Shown: positions 44,351 through 52,957, counted from the stretch's first letter. The stretch is 64,000 nt of DNA from Anaerozeibacter sp031551775 (GCA_031551775.1 JAVBND010000046.1:69533-133532); one strand, 5' to 3'. Numbers and translations are program-made. The notes: generated from the sequence alone by a model not told the origin.

Positions 44351-45513
44351 TTGAACTTCTCCTTTAGCCGCGTGATGAGACCGGGGACGATTTGGTACAA
44401 ATCGCCGACCACCGCCACGTGCGCAACATCAAAAATGGGTGCGTCAGGGTCTTCGTTGATGGCGATAGTGTGCTCCGACGCATTCATCGAGGACGTGAAC
44501 TGTATCGCGCCTGACACGCCGCAGGTGATGATGAGCTTGGGACGAACCGTTCGGCCGGACAGTCCGATCTGCCGCGCACTTTGGCTCCAGCCCTTTTCGG
44601 CCAGCGGCCTGGTGGTGGCCCATTCACCGCCCAGCAACCCCGCAAGCGTCCTGATCATGTCAAGATCGCCTTCTTTTTTAAGGCCCCGCCCGCCTACCAC
44701 CAGCACTTGCGCATCGGAAATGCTCGCGGCCTTTGGCACAGGCACGGTTGATATATGCGAAACGCGCGAGGAAATGGCGGGCGTCTTGCGCCATATGATT
44801 TCACCCGCCGCATCCTGGCGCACCGGTTGATCCATGACCTTGTACCGGACAGTAGCGAATTGTGGCCGGGTATGCTTGGTCGCAATTTGCGCCATGATGT
44901 TGCCGCCGAAGGCCGGACGGATCTGCACAAGATCGGTATTTTCGCGCATCTCAAGCGCCGTGCAATCGGCGGTCAGGCCTGTCCGAAAACGCGTGGCCAG
45001 CCTGGGCGCAAGCGAACGTCCCAGCGCCGTCGCGCCCACCAATACCACCGATGGCCGAAGATCGCGTATGGCATCCTCCGCGCAATCGGCGAAGGCTTCG
45101 GCGCGAAAGAAGGACAACGCCTGATCGTCGTAGGCATATACGGTTTTGACTCCATAATGCAGAAGCTCTCCCGCGCATTCCCCAATGCCCTCGCCCATCA
45201 CGACCGCATGGACCGCTTGGTTCATCAAAAGCGCCTTGCCGATCAGTTCAAGCGATACGGGGTGGAGCCTGCCGCGCGATTGCTCGGCTATGACGAGGAC
45301 GCCCGACCATTTTGCTTTATCCACGGATTTCGCCCGCGTTTCAAGGCGGATGATCGCGCCCCTCGGACAGGCCTTCACGCACAGGGCGCACGCACGGCAG
45401 GCGGCGTTAATCTCGGGCCTGTCGCCCAGCCAGTCAATCGCCGAGAACGGGCACGCGGCCCGGCACGCGCCGCAACGGTCACATTTTCTTTGAAGAATCG
45501 ATAGGGTTGCCAT
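44347..45513 (-). CDS. etfA: Electron-transfer flavoprotein alpha subunit with N-terminal ferredoxin domain
   Basis: This is a protein of 388 residues. The first 60 residues are a ferredoxin domain with two CxxCxxCxxxCP motifs (Cys 11, 14, 17, 21 and 39, 42, 45, 49), enough for two 4Fe-4S clusters. The remainder is EtfA: VLVVGGRGLKKEGD, then SGRTVRPKLIITCGVSGAIQF and the FAD-binding INEDPDAPIFDVAHV. Such extended EtfA proteins occur with lactate dehydrogenase and allow electron bifurcation. The stop overlaps the dehydrogenase start by 4 bp. Confidence 0.94.
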   Translation of the reverse strand: MATLSILQRKCDRCGACRAACPFSAIDWLGDRPEINAACRACALCVKACPRGAIIRLETRAKSVDKAKWSGVLVIAEQSRGRLHPVSLELIGKALLMNQAVHAVVMGEGIGECAGELLHYGVKTVYAYDDQALSFFRAEAFADCAEDAIRDLRPSVVLVGATALGRSLAPRLATRFRTGLTADCTALEMRENTDLVQIRPAFGGNIMAQIATKHTRPQFATVRYKVMDQPVRQDAAGEIIWRKTPAISSRVSHISTVPVPKAASISDAQVLVVGGRGLKKEGDLDMIRTLAGLLGGEWATTRPLAEKGWSQSARQIGLSGRTVRPKLIITCGVSGAIQFTSSMNASEHTIAINEDPDAPIFDVAHVAVVGDLYQIVPGLITRLKEKFK

Positions 45514-45528
45514 GCTTGAAACCCCTTT

Positions 45529-46308
45529 TCAAATGTACTTGCGCCTGAGCAAATGCCCGTAGAGCTGTTTGTCCAGATCCTCGCCGGTCAGGGTTTCGCG
45601 CGCGGTTCTTGTCTCCGGCGGGAAGATGCGCTCAACCTCGGTAGCGCTGCCCTGCAGTCCGTAGTGCTCAGGGTCGCGATCCATGAAGTCGTCAAGCGTG
45701 AGCACCGCGACCGGGCGGCCCTTGTTTTCCCGTGCGCGCATGAGCGAGGGGAGCCGGGGTGTAAAGATGTCCTGCTCGACGGTCACGAGTGAGGGAAAGG
45801 GCATCCACACGGTCTCAATCGTGTCCTGAAGTTGTTGGCGTACCCGCACGCCGCCCGCGTCCGCCTCAATTGCCGATACCCAGGCGGCGTGGGGAATGCC
45901 CATGGTTTCGGCGACCGCCGGGCCGACTTGCGCGGTATCGCCGTCGGTGGTCTGCTTCCCGCATACGATCAGATCGTAGTCACCCGACGCGCGGATGGCC
46001 TGAGAAAGCGCATAACTGGTCGCGAGCACGTCCGCGCCGCCCAGACGCCTGTCAGAGATCAGAACGCCCGCGTCCGCGCCCATATTGTACGCTTCGCGAA
46101 TGACCGCCTCGGCCTGCCTCGGCCCCATCGTACCCACGGTAACCGCGCCGCCATTTTCCTGCTTTAGCCGAAGCGCCGCCTCAAGCGCAAACAAATCGTA
46201 GGGGTTCATCTTGGAGGAAACACCTTCGCGCTTGAGCACGCCGGTTTTTTCGTCCACTTGGGCGCGGTTTGTCGAAGGAACCTGCTTGATCAAAACGAAT
46301 ATGTTCAT
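45529..46308 (-). CDS. etfB: Electron-transfer flavoprotein beta subunit
   Basis: This is a protein of 259 residues of the EtfB family. It begins MNIFVLIKQVPST, and shows NPYDLFALEAALRLK, AYNMGADAGVLISD, CGKQTTDGDTAQVGPAVAE and the C-terminal extension LDKQLYGHLLRRKYI. It binds a flavin and NAD in the bifurcating group. The ATG at 46308 with GGAGG is chosen; the upstream part of the frame overlaps a hairpin. It lies 15 bp ahead of etfA. Confidence 0.94.
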   Translation of the reverse strand: MNIFVLIKQVPSTNRAQVDEKTGVLKREGVSSKMNPYDLFALEAALRLKQENGGAVTVGTMGPRQAEAVIREAYNMGADAGVLISDRRLGGADVLATSYALSQAIRASGDYDLIVCGKQTTDGDTAQVGPAVAETMGIPHAAWVSAIEADAGGVRVRQQLQDTIETVWMPFPSLVTVEQDIFTPRLPSLMRARENKGRPVAVLTLDDFMDRDPEHYGLQGSATEVERIFPPETRTARETLTGEDLDKQLYGHLLRRKYI

Positions 46309-46327
46309 ATAGCCTCCCGCAATACGC

Positions 46328-46362
46328 GATTGGCCGACGCCGGTGAGCGGCATCGGCCAATC
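46328..46362 (-). other. Intercistronic hairpin between isomerase and etfB genes
   Basis: Bases 46328-46342 pair with 46348-46362 over 15 bp (a G-T pair on the minus strand). No T run follows, so it probably acts in mRNA processing or partial termination between the isomerase and Etf genes. Confidence 0.6.
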
Positions 46363-46377
46363 GTTCAAGGCGCGTTC

Positions 46378-47826
46378 TTATCTGATAATTTCGCAGGGAA
46401 TACCGAGTGCTTCCGCAATCAACCGAATGGTGTCGGCGTGGTGTCCGATGCCCAGCGCATAGTGGTGCGTAGGTCCCGCCATGACCCAGCGCTTGATAAA
46501 TTCCTTGGTCGTGGGCGCGAAATATCCGCGCGTGTTGGTGTTGCCGGTTGGCGGGATGGGACCCTTCTTGGACTCGCCCTCGCCGATCACAAACTTGAAG
46601 CGGCCGTCCGCCGTCTGCGTGATGCCGAGCATGGTGATGGGGCCTTCCTTGATCTTGAACTCGACCGACGCGCCGGAACCGGGCTTGCCGTGGTATTTCT
46701 TGAGTGAGCGCAAAATGGGCCTTCCGTCGGCAATGGCGATGTGGTGCGGCCCGTCGTGGCCGACAAAGATAAAATCCTCGACAAAATCAAACGGGTGGAA
46801 CTCGGCAAAGCTGCCGCCGATGGCCAGCCGGTCCATGATGAACATCGCCAGGCAGGTCTTCAGGTCATACTCTCCGCACATGGGCACGCCGCGCGCGTTC
46901 AGGATCGAATTGCCCACGATGAAGGATGAGACCACCTCCTGATGCGCGCTGCCGGGCCGGCCATTGTAATAGTAAGCCAGGCCGGTCAAGTTGTACTTGT
47001 CGATAAACTTGTCGAGCGCAACCGATGTCTTGGCCGCCTTTGTGAGGTCTTGCTCGGTCAGCTTCATCGTGATCGGGTCAGACACCGGGTCGGGCGTATC
47101 GAAGTTTTCGCGTATGAAGGCCTTGCGCGCCTCGACTTCCCCATCGGTCACGGCATCATATACCTCGAGCACATCATCCACTTCAACCAGCGGCACGTGC
47201 ACGCCAAAGGCGGCGGACACGGCCGTGGGGTCGGCGTGCATGTCATACATGGACTCAAGTACGTGCCCCATCAGGCCAAAGCGCGCGCCCTTGAAGTCGT
47301 GCAGGACTTTGGCGATGTCGCACCAGCGCGCGATTTCTCTTTTCGCGTCGTCGTCGCCGTAGAGCGTGCCGATGATCACATCGCTGATCTTTTTCCCCAT
47401 GCGCACGGCCACGCCGGTAAATTCGGGCACGGAGCATATATTGTCATTTTCCAACTGTTGGAAGGTTGATGCATTTGTATAATCCATCCTGTCGCGCGGC
47501 TGAAGCGCAACCAGCACGATCGGCGCGTCGGCATCCCGAAGAATGGGCGCGAAGATCGAACTTGTGGCGTAGGTCAGCATGTTGCACACAATGATATCGA
47601 CATGTGCCTCGCGAATGCTCCGCGCCGTTTCATAGCCTTTTTCATTGGTGTCCACCATGCCGAAATCGATGATTTCAACGTCGTTTTCGGCAATGATCTT
47701 CTTGAGCTCCGCGTGGTACTTCAGAAGATTGTCCAGTACGCCCTCGAACTGCGGCCAATATATGTAGAGTCCAACGCCAAAAAGAGCGATGCGCGCCGTG
47801 CGTTTTTTGCGCCTTTCGATGTTCAT
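46378..47826 (-). CDS. L-arabinose isomerase-like protein (fucose/arabinose isomerase superfamily)
   Basis: This is an enzyme of 482 residues. Motifs parallel the AraA metal site: MCGEYDLKTCLAMFIMDRL, FHPFDFVEDFIFVGHDGPHHIAIADG, and HHYALGIGHHADTIR near the end. It is closer to AraA-like proteins than the one at 38117. An aldose-ketose isomerisation is expected with Mn or similar. GGAGG precedes the ATG at 47826. The AraC gene is divergent on the other side, and the Etf/dehydrogenase genes follow on the same strand. Confidence 0.82.
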   Translation of the reverse strand: MNIERRKKRTARIALFGVGLYIYWPQFEGVLDNLLKYHAELKKIIAENDVEIIDFGMVDTNEKGYETARSIREAHVDIIVCNMLTYATSSIFAPILRDADAPIVLVALQPRDRMDYTNASTFQQLENDNICSVPEFTGVAVRMGKKISDVIIGTLYGDDDAKREIARWCDIAKVLHDFKGARFGLMGHVLESMYDMHADPTAVSAAFGVHVPLVEVDDVLEVYDAVTDGEVEARKAFIRENFDTPDPVSDPITMKLTEQDLTKAAKTSVALDKFIDKYNLTGLAYYYNGRPGSAHQEVVSSFIVGNSILNARGVPMCGEYDLKTCLAMFIMDRLAIGGSFAEFHPFDFVEDFIFVGHDGPHHIAIADGRPILRSLKKYHGKPGSGASVEFKIKEGPITMLGITQTADGRFKFVIGEGESKKGPIPPTGNTNTRGYFAPTTKEFIKRWVMAGPTHHYALGIGHHADTIRLIAEALGIPCEIIR

Positions 47827-47855
47827 TCAAGTATCCTCCCCTGCGTATTTTCCCC

Positions 47856-47884
47856 TTGATCTTAGCATGGATTTGTGGTTTAAT
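47856..47884 (+). promoter_or_regulatory. Promoter of the AraC-family gene at 47938
   Basis: TTGATC (47856-47861) and TTTAAT (47879-47884) are separated by 17 bases. The start codon is 53 bases downstream of the -10 box. Confidence 0.55.
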
Positions 47885-47937
47885 GAATGTGGAAAGCATC
47901 CCGATAGTTGTCGAAAATAAATAACAGGAGGTGCGGT

Positions 47938-48810
47938 ATGAAGGCGGAAAATTCGATGCCGTTTCTTGAAATTAAGCCCTTTGTCCGGCATGTGCAACTG
48001 CTGCCGATCAAGCCCGGAGAATACCCGAGTTTCACCCGCTCCTATGATTGCCGCCTGTTCTACGTCAGCCGCGGCGAGGGTCATGTATTTATGCAGGACC
48101 AAGCGTATCCCGTGGACCGGGGCGATCTGGTGCTTTGGCAAAGCGGGGTCAACTACCGCATGGAAACGGGCGACGCGGGCATGCAATTCCTGTGCGTCAA
48201 TTTCGATTTCACGACTGAGTTCAGCCAACAAGATTACCCCATACCGCCCGACCGCTTCGATCTGTTCGACGATACAGCCGCCACGCCGCATGTCCGTTTT
48301 CCCGACGCCCCGGCGTTTGACGCGCCGGTATTTCTCACGGGCATGCAGGTAATCGAGGAAACGCTGGTTGAAATGAAGCGCGAATATACCCAGCGCAAGG
48401 TCTACTGGCGCGAGCGGCAAAGCGCACTGATGGCATCGATCCTCTCGCGCATCGCGCGCTCCCTTTCAGCGCAAGGCGCGCAAGGCGCGCGCGTCGAAAC
48501 GCGCATCGATCCCGTGATCGCCTACATACAGGAGCATTTTTCCGAGCAGCTCGACAACGAGACGCTCGGGCGGCTGTTCTCCTACCACCCAAACTACCTC
48601 AACCGGCAAATGCTGCTCCTGACCGGCAAGACGCTTCGGCAATACCTGATCTCCTGCCGCGTTCAAAAAGCGATTGAATACCTTGAAGGCAGCGACCTGC
48701 CGATCTCCGAGATCGCCCAACTGACCGGGTATGGCGACATGTGCCACTTCTCCAAGCTCTTCAAACAAAAGACCGGCAACAATCCGAGTTCCTACCGCAG
48801 GCCCAAGTAG
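47938..48810 (+). CDS. AraC-family transcriptional regulator with cupin sensor
   Basis: This is a regulator of 290 residues. The N-terminal half is a cupin-like sugar sensor (YDCRLFYVSRGEGHVFMQD, VDRGDLVLWQSG). The C-terminal half has the two helix-turn-helix motifs (ETLGRLFSYHPNYLNRQMLLLTG and ISEIAQLTGYGDMCHFSKLFKQKTGNNPSSYR). CAGGAGGTG precedes the ATG. It resembles RhaS/RhaR-type regulators. Position between the isomerase and the rhamnose-type transporter suggests it controls one or both. Confidence 0.9.
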   Translation: MKAENSMPFLEIKPFVRHVQLLPIKPGEYPSFTRSYDCRLFYVSRGEGHVFMQDQAYPVDRGDLVLWQSGVNYRMETGDAGMQFLCVNFDFTTEFSQQDYPIPPDRFDLFDDTAATPHVRFPDAPAFDAPVFLTGMQVIEETLVEMKREYTQRKVYWRERQSALMASILSRIARSLSAQGAQGARVETRIDPVIAYIQEHFSEQLDNETLGRLFSYHPNYLNRQMLLLTGKTLRQYLISCRVQKAIEYLEGSDLPISEIAQLTGYGDMCHFSKLFKQKTGNNPSSYRRPK

Positions 48811-48977
48811 CTAGGTAAACGATGATTCATTCGGTTGCTGGCTGGGTTTTGATTTTTTGTCCAGGCGCGCCTGCGGAAACCGAAGGCGTAGCAGCGCTAC
48901 GTCGAGTGTTTTTGCAGGCGTGCATGGGCGAAAAAGCAGAAGCCAGACAGTGATCGAATTGATCAGCGCTTACCTAG
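48811..48977. repeat. Palindromic dispersed repeat, copy 2
   Basis: This 167-bp copy is nearly identical to 12419-12584: same ends CTAGGTAA and TTACCTAG, and the longest difference is a short stretch near 48875-48890. It begins the base after the AraC stop codon. Its right end supplies the stop codon of the convergent mutarotase gene (CTA at 48974-48976 on the plus strand). Confidence 0.88.
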
Positions 48978-49285
48978 GGCAAGTAGAACACCAGCTCCGG
49001 CGCGCTTACGGGCGCGCCGTCCACTTCCTCATAGGAAATCAGGTCGCGCATATAGGCGCTCCACCTTTCCTGCACCGGGCTGCCGGCCTTGAACGCGTCG
49101 GTCGCCGCCAAGTCCTCGCTTTCGTAATAGCCGAAGAGCCGGTCGCGGTACCACCAGATCGAATAGTTCAAAATGCCCGCGCTCTTGAGCATCGCTTCCA
49201 TCTCAGGCCAAATACTTCTGTGGCGGCGGATGTATTCCTCCTTCATGCCGGGCGCCAGCTTCAGCACGAAACTTCGCCGCTGCAT
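48974..49285 (-). CDS. rhaM: L-rhamnose mutarotase
   Basis: This is a small enzyme of 103 residues that interconverts rhamnose anomers. The family motif RRHRSIWPEMEAMLK is followed by GILNYSIWWYRDRLFGYYE, and AAT near 71. The ATG at 49285 has GGAGG upstream and overlaps the permease stop as TAATG. The last codons and the stop lie in the end of the palindromic repeat, so the original 3' end of the gene may have been replaced. It suggests the associated transporter carries L-rhamnose or a related deoxysugar. Confidence 0.93.
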   Translation of the reverse strand: MQRRSFVLKLAPGMKEEYIRRHRSIWPEMEAMLKSAGILNYSIWWYRDRLFGYYESEDLAATDAFKAGSPVQERWSAYMRDLISYEEVDGAPVSAPELVFYLP

Positions 49286-50271
49286 TATATTTTCCTCCTG
49301 AGTCCGCCCGACTTGATGGCGTCGATCGACACCGCGATCAAGAGCACCGCGCCCACGATAACGTCCTGCCAGAACGAGGAGATCGACAGCATCGTCATGC
49401 CGGTGTTGAGCGTACACAGCACCATCACGCCGATGAATGTGCCAAGGATCGTACCGCGCCCGCCCGAGAGACCCGCGCCGCCGAGGATGACCGCCGAAAG
49501 CGCTTGCATGTTGGTGTTGAGCGCCGCCATGGGCAGGCCCGCGCCCGACTGAGACGCCAGCATCACGCCCGCCACACCCGCCATGGCGCCGTTGATCGCG
49601 TAGAGGATGAACTTGGTGCGCTGCACCTTGATGCCCGAAAGGAAGCTGGCCTGGGGATTGCCGCCGATCATATAGATCGTGCGCCCGAAGACGGTATACT
49701 TGGATATAAAGAAGAAAATCAAGTAGAACACCACCAGGATGACCAGCGTAAAGGGGATGGGGCCGACGTACCCCCTGCCAATGAACTTGAAGCTTTGATC
49801 GGAGATGACCAGCGTCTGGCCGTTTGAGATCAGGTAGGCGAGGCCGCGCAGCATCTGCATGCTGGCAATGGTCGTGATGAAGGCGTTGAGCTTAAACACC
49901 GTAATGAAAAAACCATTGAGCATGCCGCACAGCGTACCGGTCAAGATGCCGCACAGCATCCCCGCCCACCACGGCACGCCGGCGCGGATGAGCACAGCCG
50001 TGACCATGCCGACCACGGCAATTTGCGAGCCACCCGAGATATCGATGTTGCCCGATACGTTGATGAATGTCATCGAGCAGGCCAGCGTCCCCATGATGGC
50101 GGCATACATGCCGATGTTTAAGAACACCGTCGTGCTGAAAAAGTAGGGCGACGCCAGCGAGAAAAAGACCACCAACACCACCAGCGCCGTGGATACCGTC
50201 AAAAGCGACGATGCGTCGCCGGATGAGAACGCCCTGAGCACGCCCCGCTTGCTGCCCTTTGTTTGTGCCAT
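49285..50271 (-). CDS. Sugar ABC transporter permease (RbsC/RhaP type)
   Basis: This is a permease of 328 residues with about 8-10 membrane segments. It shows NVSGNIDISGGSQIAVVGMV and GGNPQASFLSGIKVQRTKF, as expected for RbsC-like transporters. It lies 4 bp after the ATPase gene and is joined to rhaM by a 1-bp TAATG overlap, which supports a rhamnose-type substrate. Confidence 0.93.
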   Translation of the reverse strand: MAQTKGSKRGVLRAFSSGDASSLLTVSTALVVLVVFFSLASPYFFSTTVFLNIGMYAAIMGTLACSMTFINVSGNIDISGGSQIAVVGMVTAVLIRAGVPWWAGMLCGILTGTLCGMLNGFFITVFKLNAFITTIASMQMLRGLAYLISNGQTLVISDQSFKFIGRGYVGPIPFTLVILVVFYLIFFFISKYTVFGRTIYMIGGNPQASFLSGIKVQRTKFILYAINGAMAGVAGVMLASQSGAGLPMAALNTNMQALSAVILGGAGLSGGRGTILGTFIGVMVLCTLNTGMTMLSISSFWQDVIVGAVLLIAVSIDAIKSGGLRRKI

Positions 50272-50275
50272 AGCC

Positions 50276-51778
50276 CTAGCCCCCTATCGCGTATTTCAGG
50301 ACGTTTTCCTGGGTGGCTTCATCTTGCGTGAGGAAGCCCGATATCTCGCCGTCGTGCATGACCATGATGCGGTCGGACATGGTCAGCAGTTCCGGCATTT
50401 CCGAAGTAATCATGATGACGCACTTGCCCTTTTGGCACAAATCGTCGAGGATCTTGTAGATTTCGGCTTTCGCGCCCACGTCAATGCCGCGCGTGGGCTC
50501 ATTGAGGATCAGCACCTCGGGTCCCAGTTCCAGGCACTTCGAGAGCACCACCTTTTGCTGGTTGCCGCCCGAGAGCGATTCGACCTTGGTCTCGCCCGAG
50601 GGCGTCTTGATGCGCAGGCTGTTGATCCACTTCTCCGTGACCTTCTTTTCAAGCTTCGCGTCCGTCAAACGCCGCTTGTCGTTCTTGGCGTAGAAGGAGG
50701 AAAGCATGTTGACGCGCACGGTGTTGTTCAAGACCAACCCCTCGGTCTTACGCTCAGCGGGCACATAGCCGATGCCCTCCTTGAGCGCGTCGAGCGGGTC
50801 ATGGATTTTCACTTTTTTGCCGCCGACAAATATCTCGCCGCCATGCAGGATCGTTTGCCCGAAGATCGCCGCGCCCAGGTCCTGGTGGCCGGAGCCGAGC
50901 AGACCGTAGACGCCGAAAATCTCGCCCTTTTGCGCCTCGAAGCTCACGTCCTTGAGCGCTTCATTTTTCAGATTTCTCACGCTCAGGGCGACGCCTGACG
51001 GATTGCTCGGGGTCTTGGGATACATATCGGTCAGCGTGCGCCCGACCATGGTGGCGATCAATTGCTCGCGCGTGGCCGTGGCCACGTCAAGCAGACCCGT
51101 CACACACCCGTCGCGCAGCACCACTACCCGGTCGGCTACGCGAAATATCTCGTCCAGTTTGTGCGAAATATAGATGACGGCAATGCCCATGCTACTCGCC
51201 TGATTGATGAAGTTAAACAGGTTTTCGCATTCGACGTCATTGAGCGCCGAGGTTGGCTCATCCATGATCAGGACTTTGACGTCGCCCGCAATCACCTTGG
51301 CGATTTCGATCAGCTGCTTTTGCGCTACCGTGCACAAGCCTATAGGCATCTTCGGGTCGATATCGACGCCGATCTTGTTCATGATCTCCCGCGCGCCCTT
51401 GTACATGGCGCGATAGTCTATTACGAGTCCCTTTTTCGGAATATCGCCCATGTAGATATTTTCCGCCACCGACACGGTGGCAACGTAGTTGAGCTCCTGA
51501 TGAATGATGCCGATTCCGGCGGCTTTCGCTTCGGAGGGCTGGTTGAATTTGACATCTGCGCCCTCAAGCGTCATCGTTCCCGAATCGAGCGAATACACGC
51601 CCGACAAAATCTTGATCAGCGTTGACTTGCCCGCGCCGTTTTCGCCGAGCAGCGCGACCACTTCGCCCTTTCGAATCTCAAGGCTTACGTCCGTCAGCGC
51701 CTTGACGCCCGGAAATTCTTTGGAGACCCCGCGGGCGCTGAGCACCACGTCGCCTATGACCTTATTTCTTTGCGCCAC
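50276..51778 (-). CDS. Sugar ABC transporter ATPase (RbsA type)
   Basis: This is a double ATPase of 500 residues. Walker A GENGAGKSTLIK, the Q-loop, and VLIMDEPTSALND lie in the first half; the second half has the degenerate GLLGSGHQDLG, LSGGNQQKVVLSKCLELG and VLILNEPTRGIDVG, where Asn replaces Asp in the Walker B Asp-Glu pair. The start is GTG with GGAGGTG. It belongs to the operon of binding protein, ATPase, permease and rhaM. Confidence 0.94.
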   Translation of the reverse strand: MAQRNKVIGDVVLSARGVSKEFPGVKALTDVSLEIRKGEVVALLGENGAGKSTLIKILSGVYSLDSGTMTLEGADVKFNQPSEAKAAGIGIIHQELNYVATVSVAENIYMGDIPKKGLVIDYRAMYKGAREIMNKIGVDIDPKMPIGLCTVAQKQLIEIAKVIAGDVKVLIMDEPTSALNDVECENLFNFINQASSMGIAVIYISHKLDEIFRVADRVVVLRDGCVTGLLDVATATREQLIATMVGRTLTDMYPKTPSNPSGVALSVRNLKNEALKDVSFEAQKGEIFGVYGLLGSGHQDLGAAIFGQTILHGGEIFVGGKKVKIHDPLDALKEGIGYVPAERKTEGLVLNNTVRVNMLSSFYAKNDKRRLTDAKLEKKVTEKWINSLRIKTPSGETKVESLSGGNQQKVVLSKCLELGPEVLILNEPTRGIDVGAKAEIYKILDDLCQKGKCVIMITSEMPELLTMSDRIMVMHDGEISGFLTQDEATQENVLKYAIGG

Positions 51779-51806
51779 AGCGTTTCACCTCCCCGGAAAG
51801 ATTAAA

Positions 51807-51839
51807 AATCGTGCCGGCCAGCACCTGACCGGCACGATT
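51807..51839 (-). terminator. Attenuating terminator after the second binding-protein gene
   Basis: An 11-bp perfect stem (51807-51817 with 51829-51839) is followed on the minus strand by TTTTTAATC. It lies between the binding-protein and ATPase genes, where partial termination gives the usual excess of binding protein. Confidence 0.75.
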
Positions 51840-51858
51840 GCGTTTGGTTTTGCTGTTC

Positions 51859-52839
51859 CTACAGGCCTTTCCACGGGAGGTTGTCGATGGGGTACCATTC
51901 TTTGATGTTGTCCCAGGTGATGGCGATGTGATCGATGTAGTACTTCTCTTCAATCTCTTCGCCCGCAACCATCTTATCGACGATGTTGAACACGAATTCG
52001 CCGTAGCGGTTCGGGAAATAGGCGATGGAGGCGATCCAGTTGGTGTCGCCGTTCACGGCGTACATAGGCTCCACAAAGTCCGCCGTGGCGTTCTGGCTGA
52101 CGAGAACGATGTCCTTTTCGCGGCCCGCGGTCTCAGCGGCGGCATAGACGCCGGAAGCGGCTACGTCGTTGATGGTCGCGACCGCGACCCTCTTCGCGTC
52201 GGGATGGGCCAGCAGGAAATCCGCGAAACGCGCTTGGGTGAACTGTGCGTCATTCTGGCCGTCGATCTCGACGATCTGCTCGTCGGTGAATTCGATGCCC
52301 TTGTTCCTGAGTCCCGTCGGGAACATGCCCACGCGCGGCGCGGTCGCGGGACCTGACACCGGCTGGATGATGAGCACGACGTAGTCCACTTGGCCGTCCC
52401 AGTTCTTGATGATCCATTCGCCCGCGGTCTCGCCCGCCAGCGTTCCGGCATAGGCGTTGTCTGCGCCGAAGAATGTCGCGCCTTCGTGGACGATGTCGAT
52501 GGCGATGACCGGGATGTTCGCGGCGTTGAACTTCTCCATGATGACCGGCGCGACCGACTGATCGACGTTGAATTCGATCATGTAGTCGATGTCCATGGAA
52601 AGCAACGTGTCGGCGTTCTGAACGGCGGTGGCGCCGTCGGAGTTGTTGTCCACCGCGATTAGTTCGTATCCCCGCTCCGCCGCGACTTTCTTCATGTTCT
52701 CACGCACCATCTTGCCAAAAGAACCCTTCTCGTTGATGTTGGCAAAGCCCACGCGGATGGGATCGCTCTGGGCGATGGCAGGCGCGGCTGCGGCGAGGAT
52801 AAGCGCAAGAGCGATCATGAGGGTTAAAAATCTCTTCAT
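51859..52839 (-). CDS. Sugar ABC transporter substrate-binding protein (RhaS/RbsB type)
   Basis: This is a binding protein of 326 residues. MKRFLTLMIALALIL begins a signal peptide ending PAIAQ, with no lipobox Cys. The mature region has the ribose-binding fold: VGFANINEKGSFGKMV, ADTLLSMDIDYMIEFNVDQS and VAVATINDVAASGVYAA. The ATG at 52839 is chosen over longer frames. It is the first gene of the rhaM operon, so a rhamnose-like ligand is likely. Confidence 0.92.
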   Translation of the reverse strand: MKRFLTLMIALALILAAAAPAIAQSDPIRVGFANINEKGSFGKMVRENMKKVAAERGYELIAVDNNSDGATAVQNADTLLSMDIDYMIEFNVDQSVAPVIMEKFNAANIPVIAIDIVHEGATFFGADNAYAGTLAGETAGEWIIKNWDGQVDYVVLIIQPVSGPATAPRVGMFPTGLRNKGIEFTDEQIVEIDGQNDAQFTQARFADFLLAHPDAKRVAVATINDVAASGVYAAAETAGREKDIVLVSQNATADFVEPMYAVNGDTNWIASIAYFPNRYGEFVFNIVDKMVAGEEIEEKYYIDHIAITWDNIKEWYPIDNLPWKGL

Positions 52840-52900
52840 TGGACATTCCCCTTTCTTTATTTTGATTGCCCGGTAGGTCGGGCAAACAAATACAATCATC

Positions 52901-52957
52901 TTTTTTGATGTTTTTTGATCTTTTTTGAATTGTAACAATCGGGAGCGCGTTTGTCAA
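52901..52957 (-). promoter_or_regulatory. Promoter of the rhaM-transporter operon and triple TTTTTTGAT repeat
   Basis: On the minus strand TTGACA (52952-52957) and TACAAT (52929-52934) are 17 bases apart. Just downstream, TTTTTTGAT (plus-strand reading) recurs with a 10-base period at 52901, 52911 and, as TTTTTTGAA, 52921. These phased repeats could be a regulator site or an initiation-slippage region. Confidence 0.65.
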
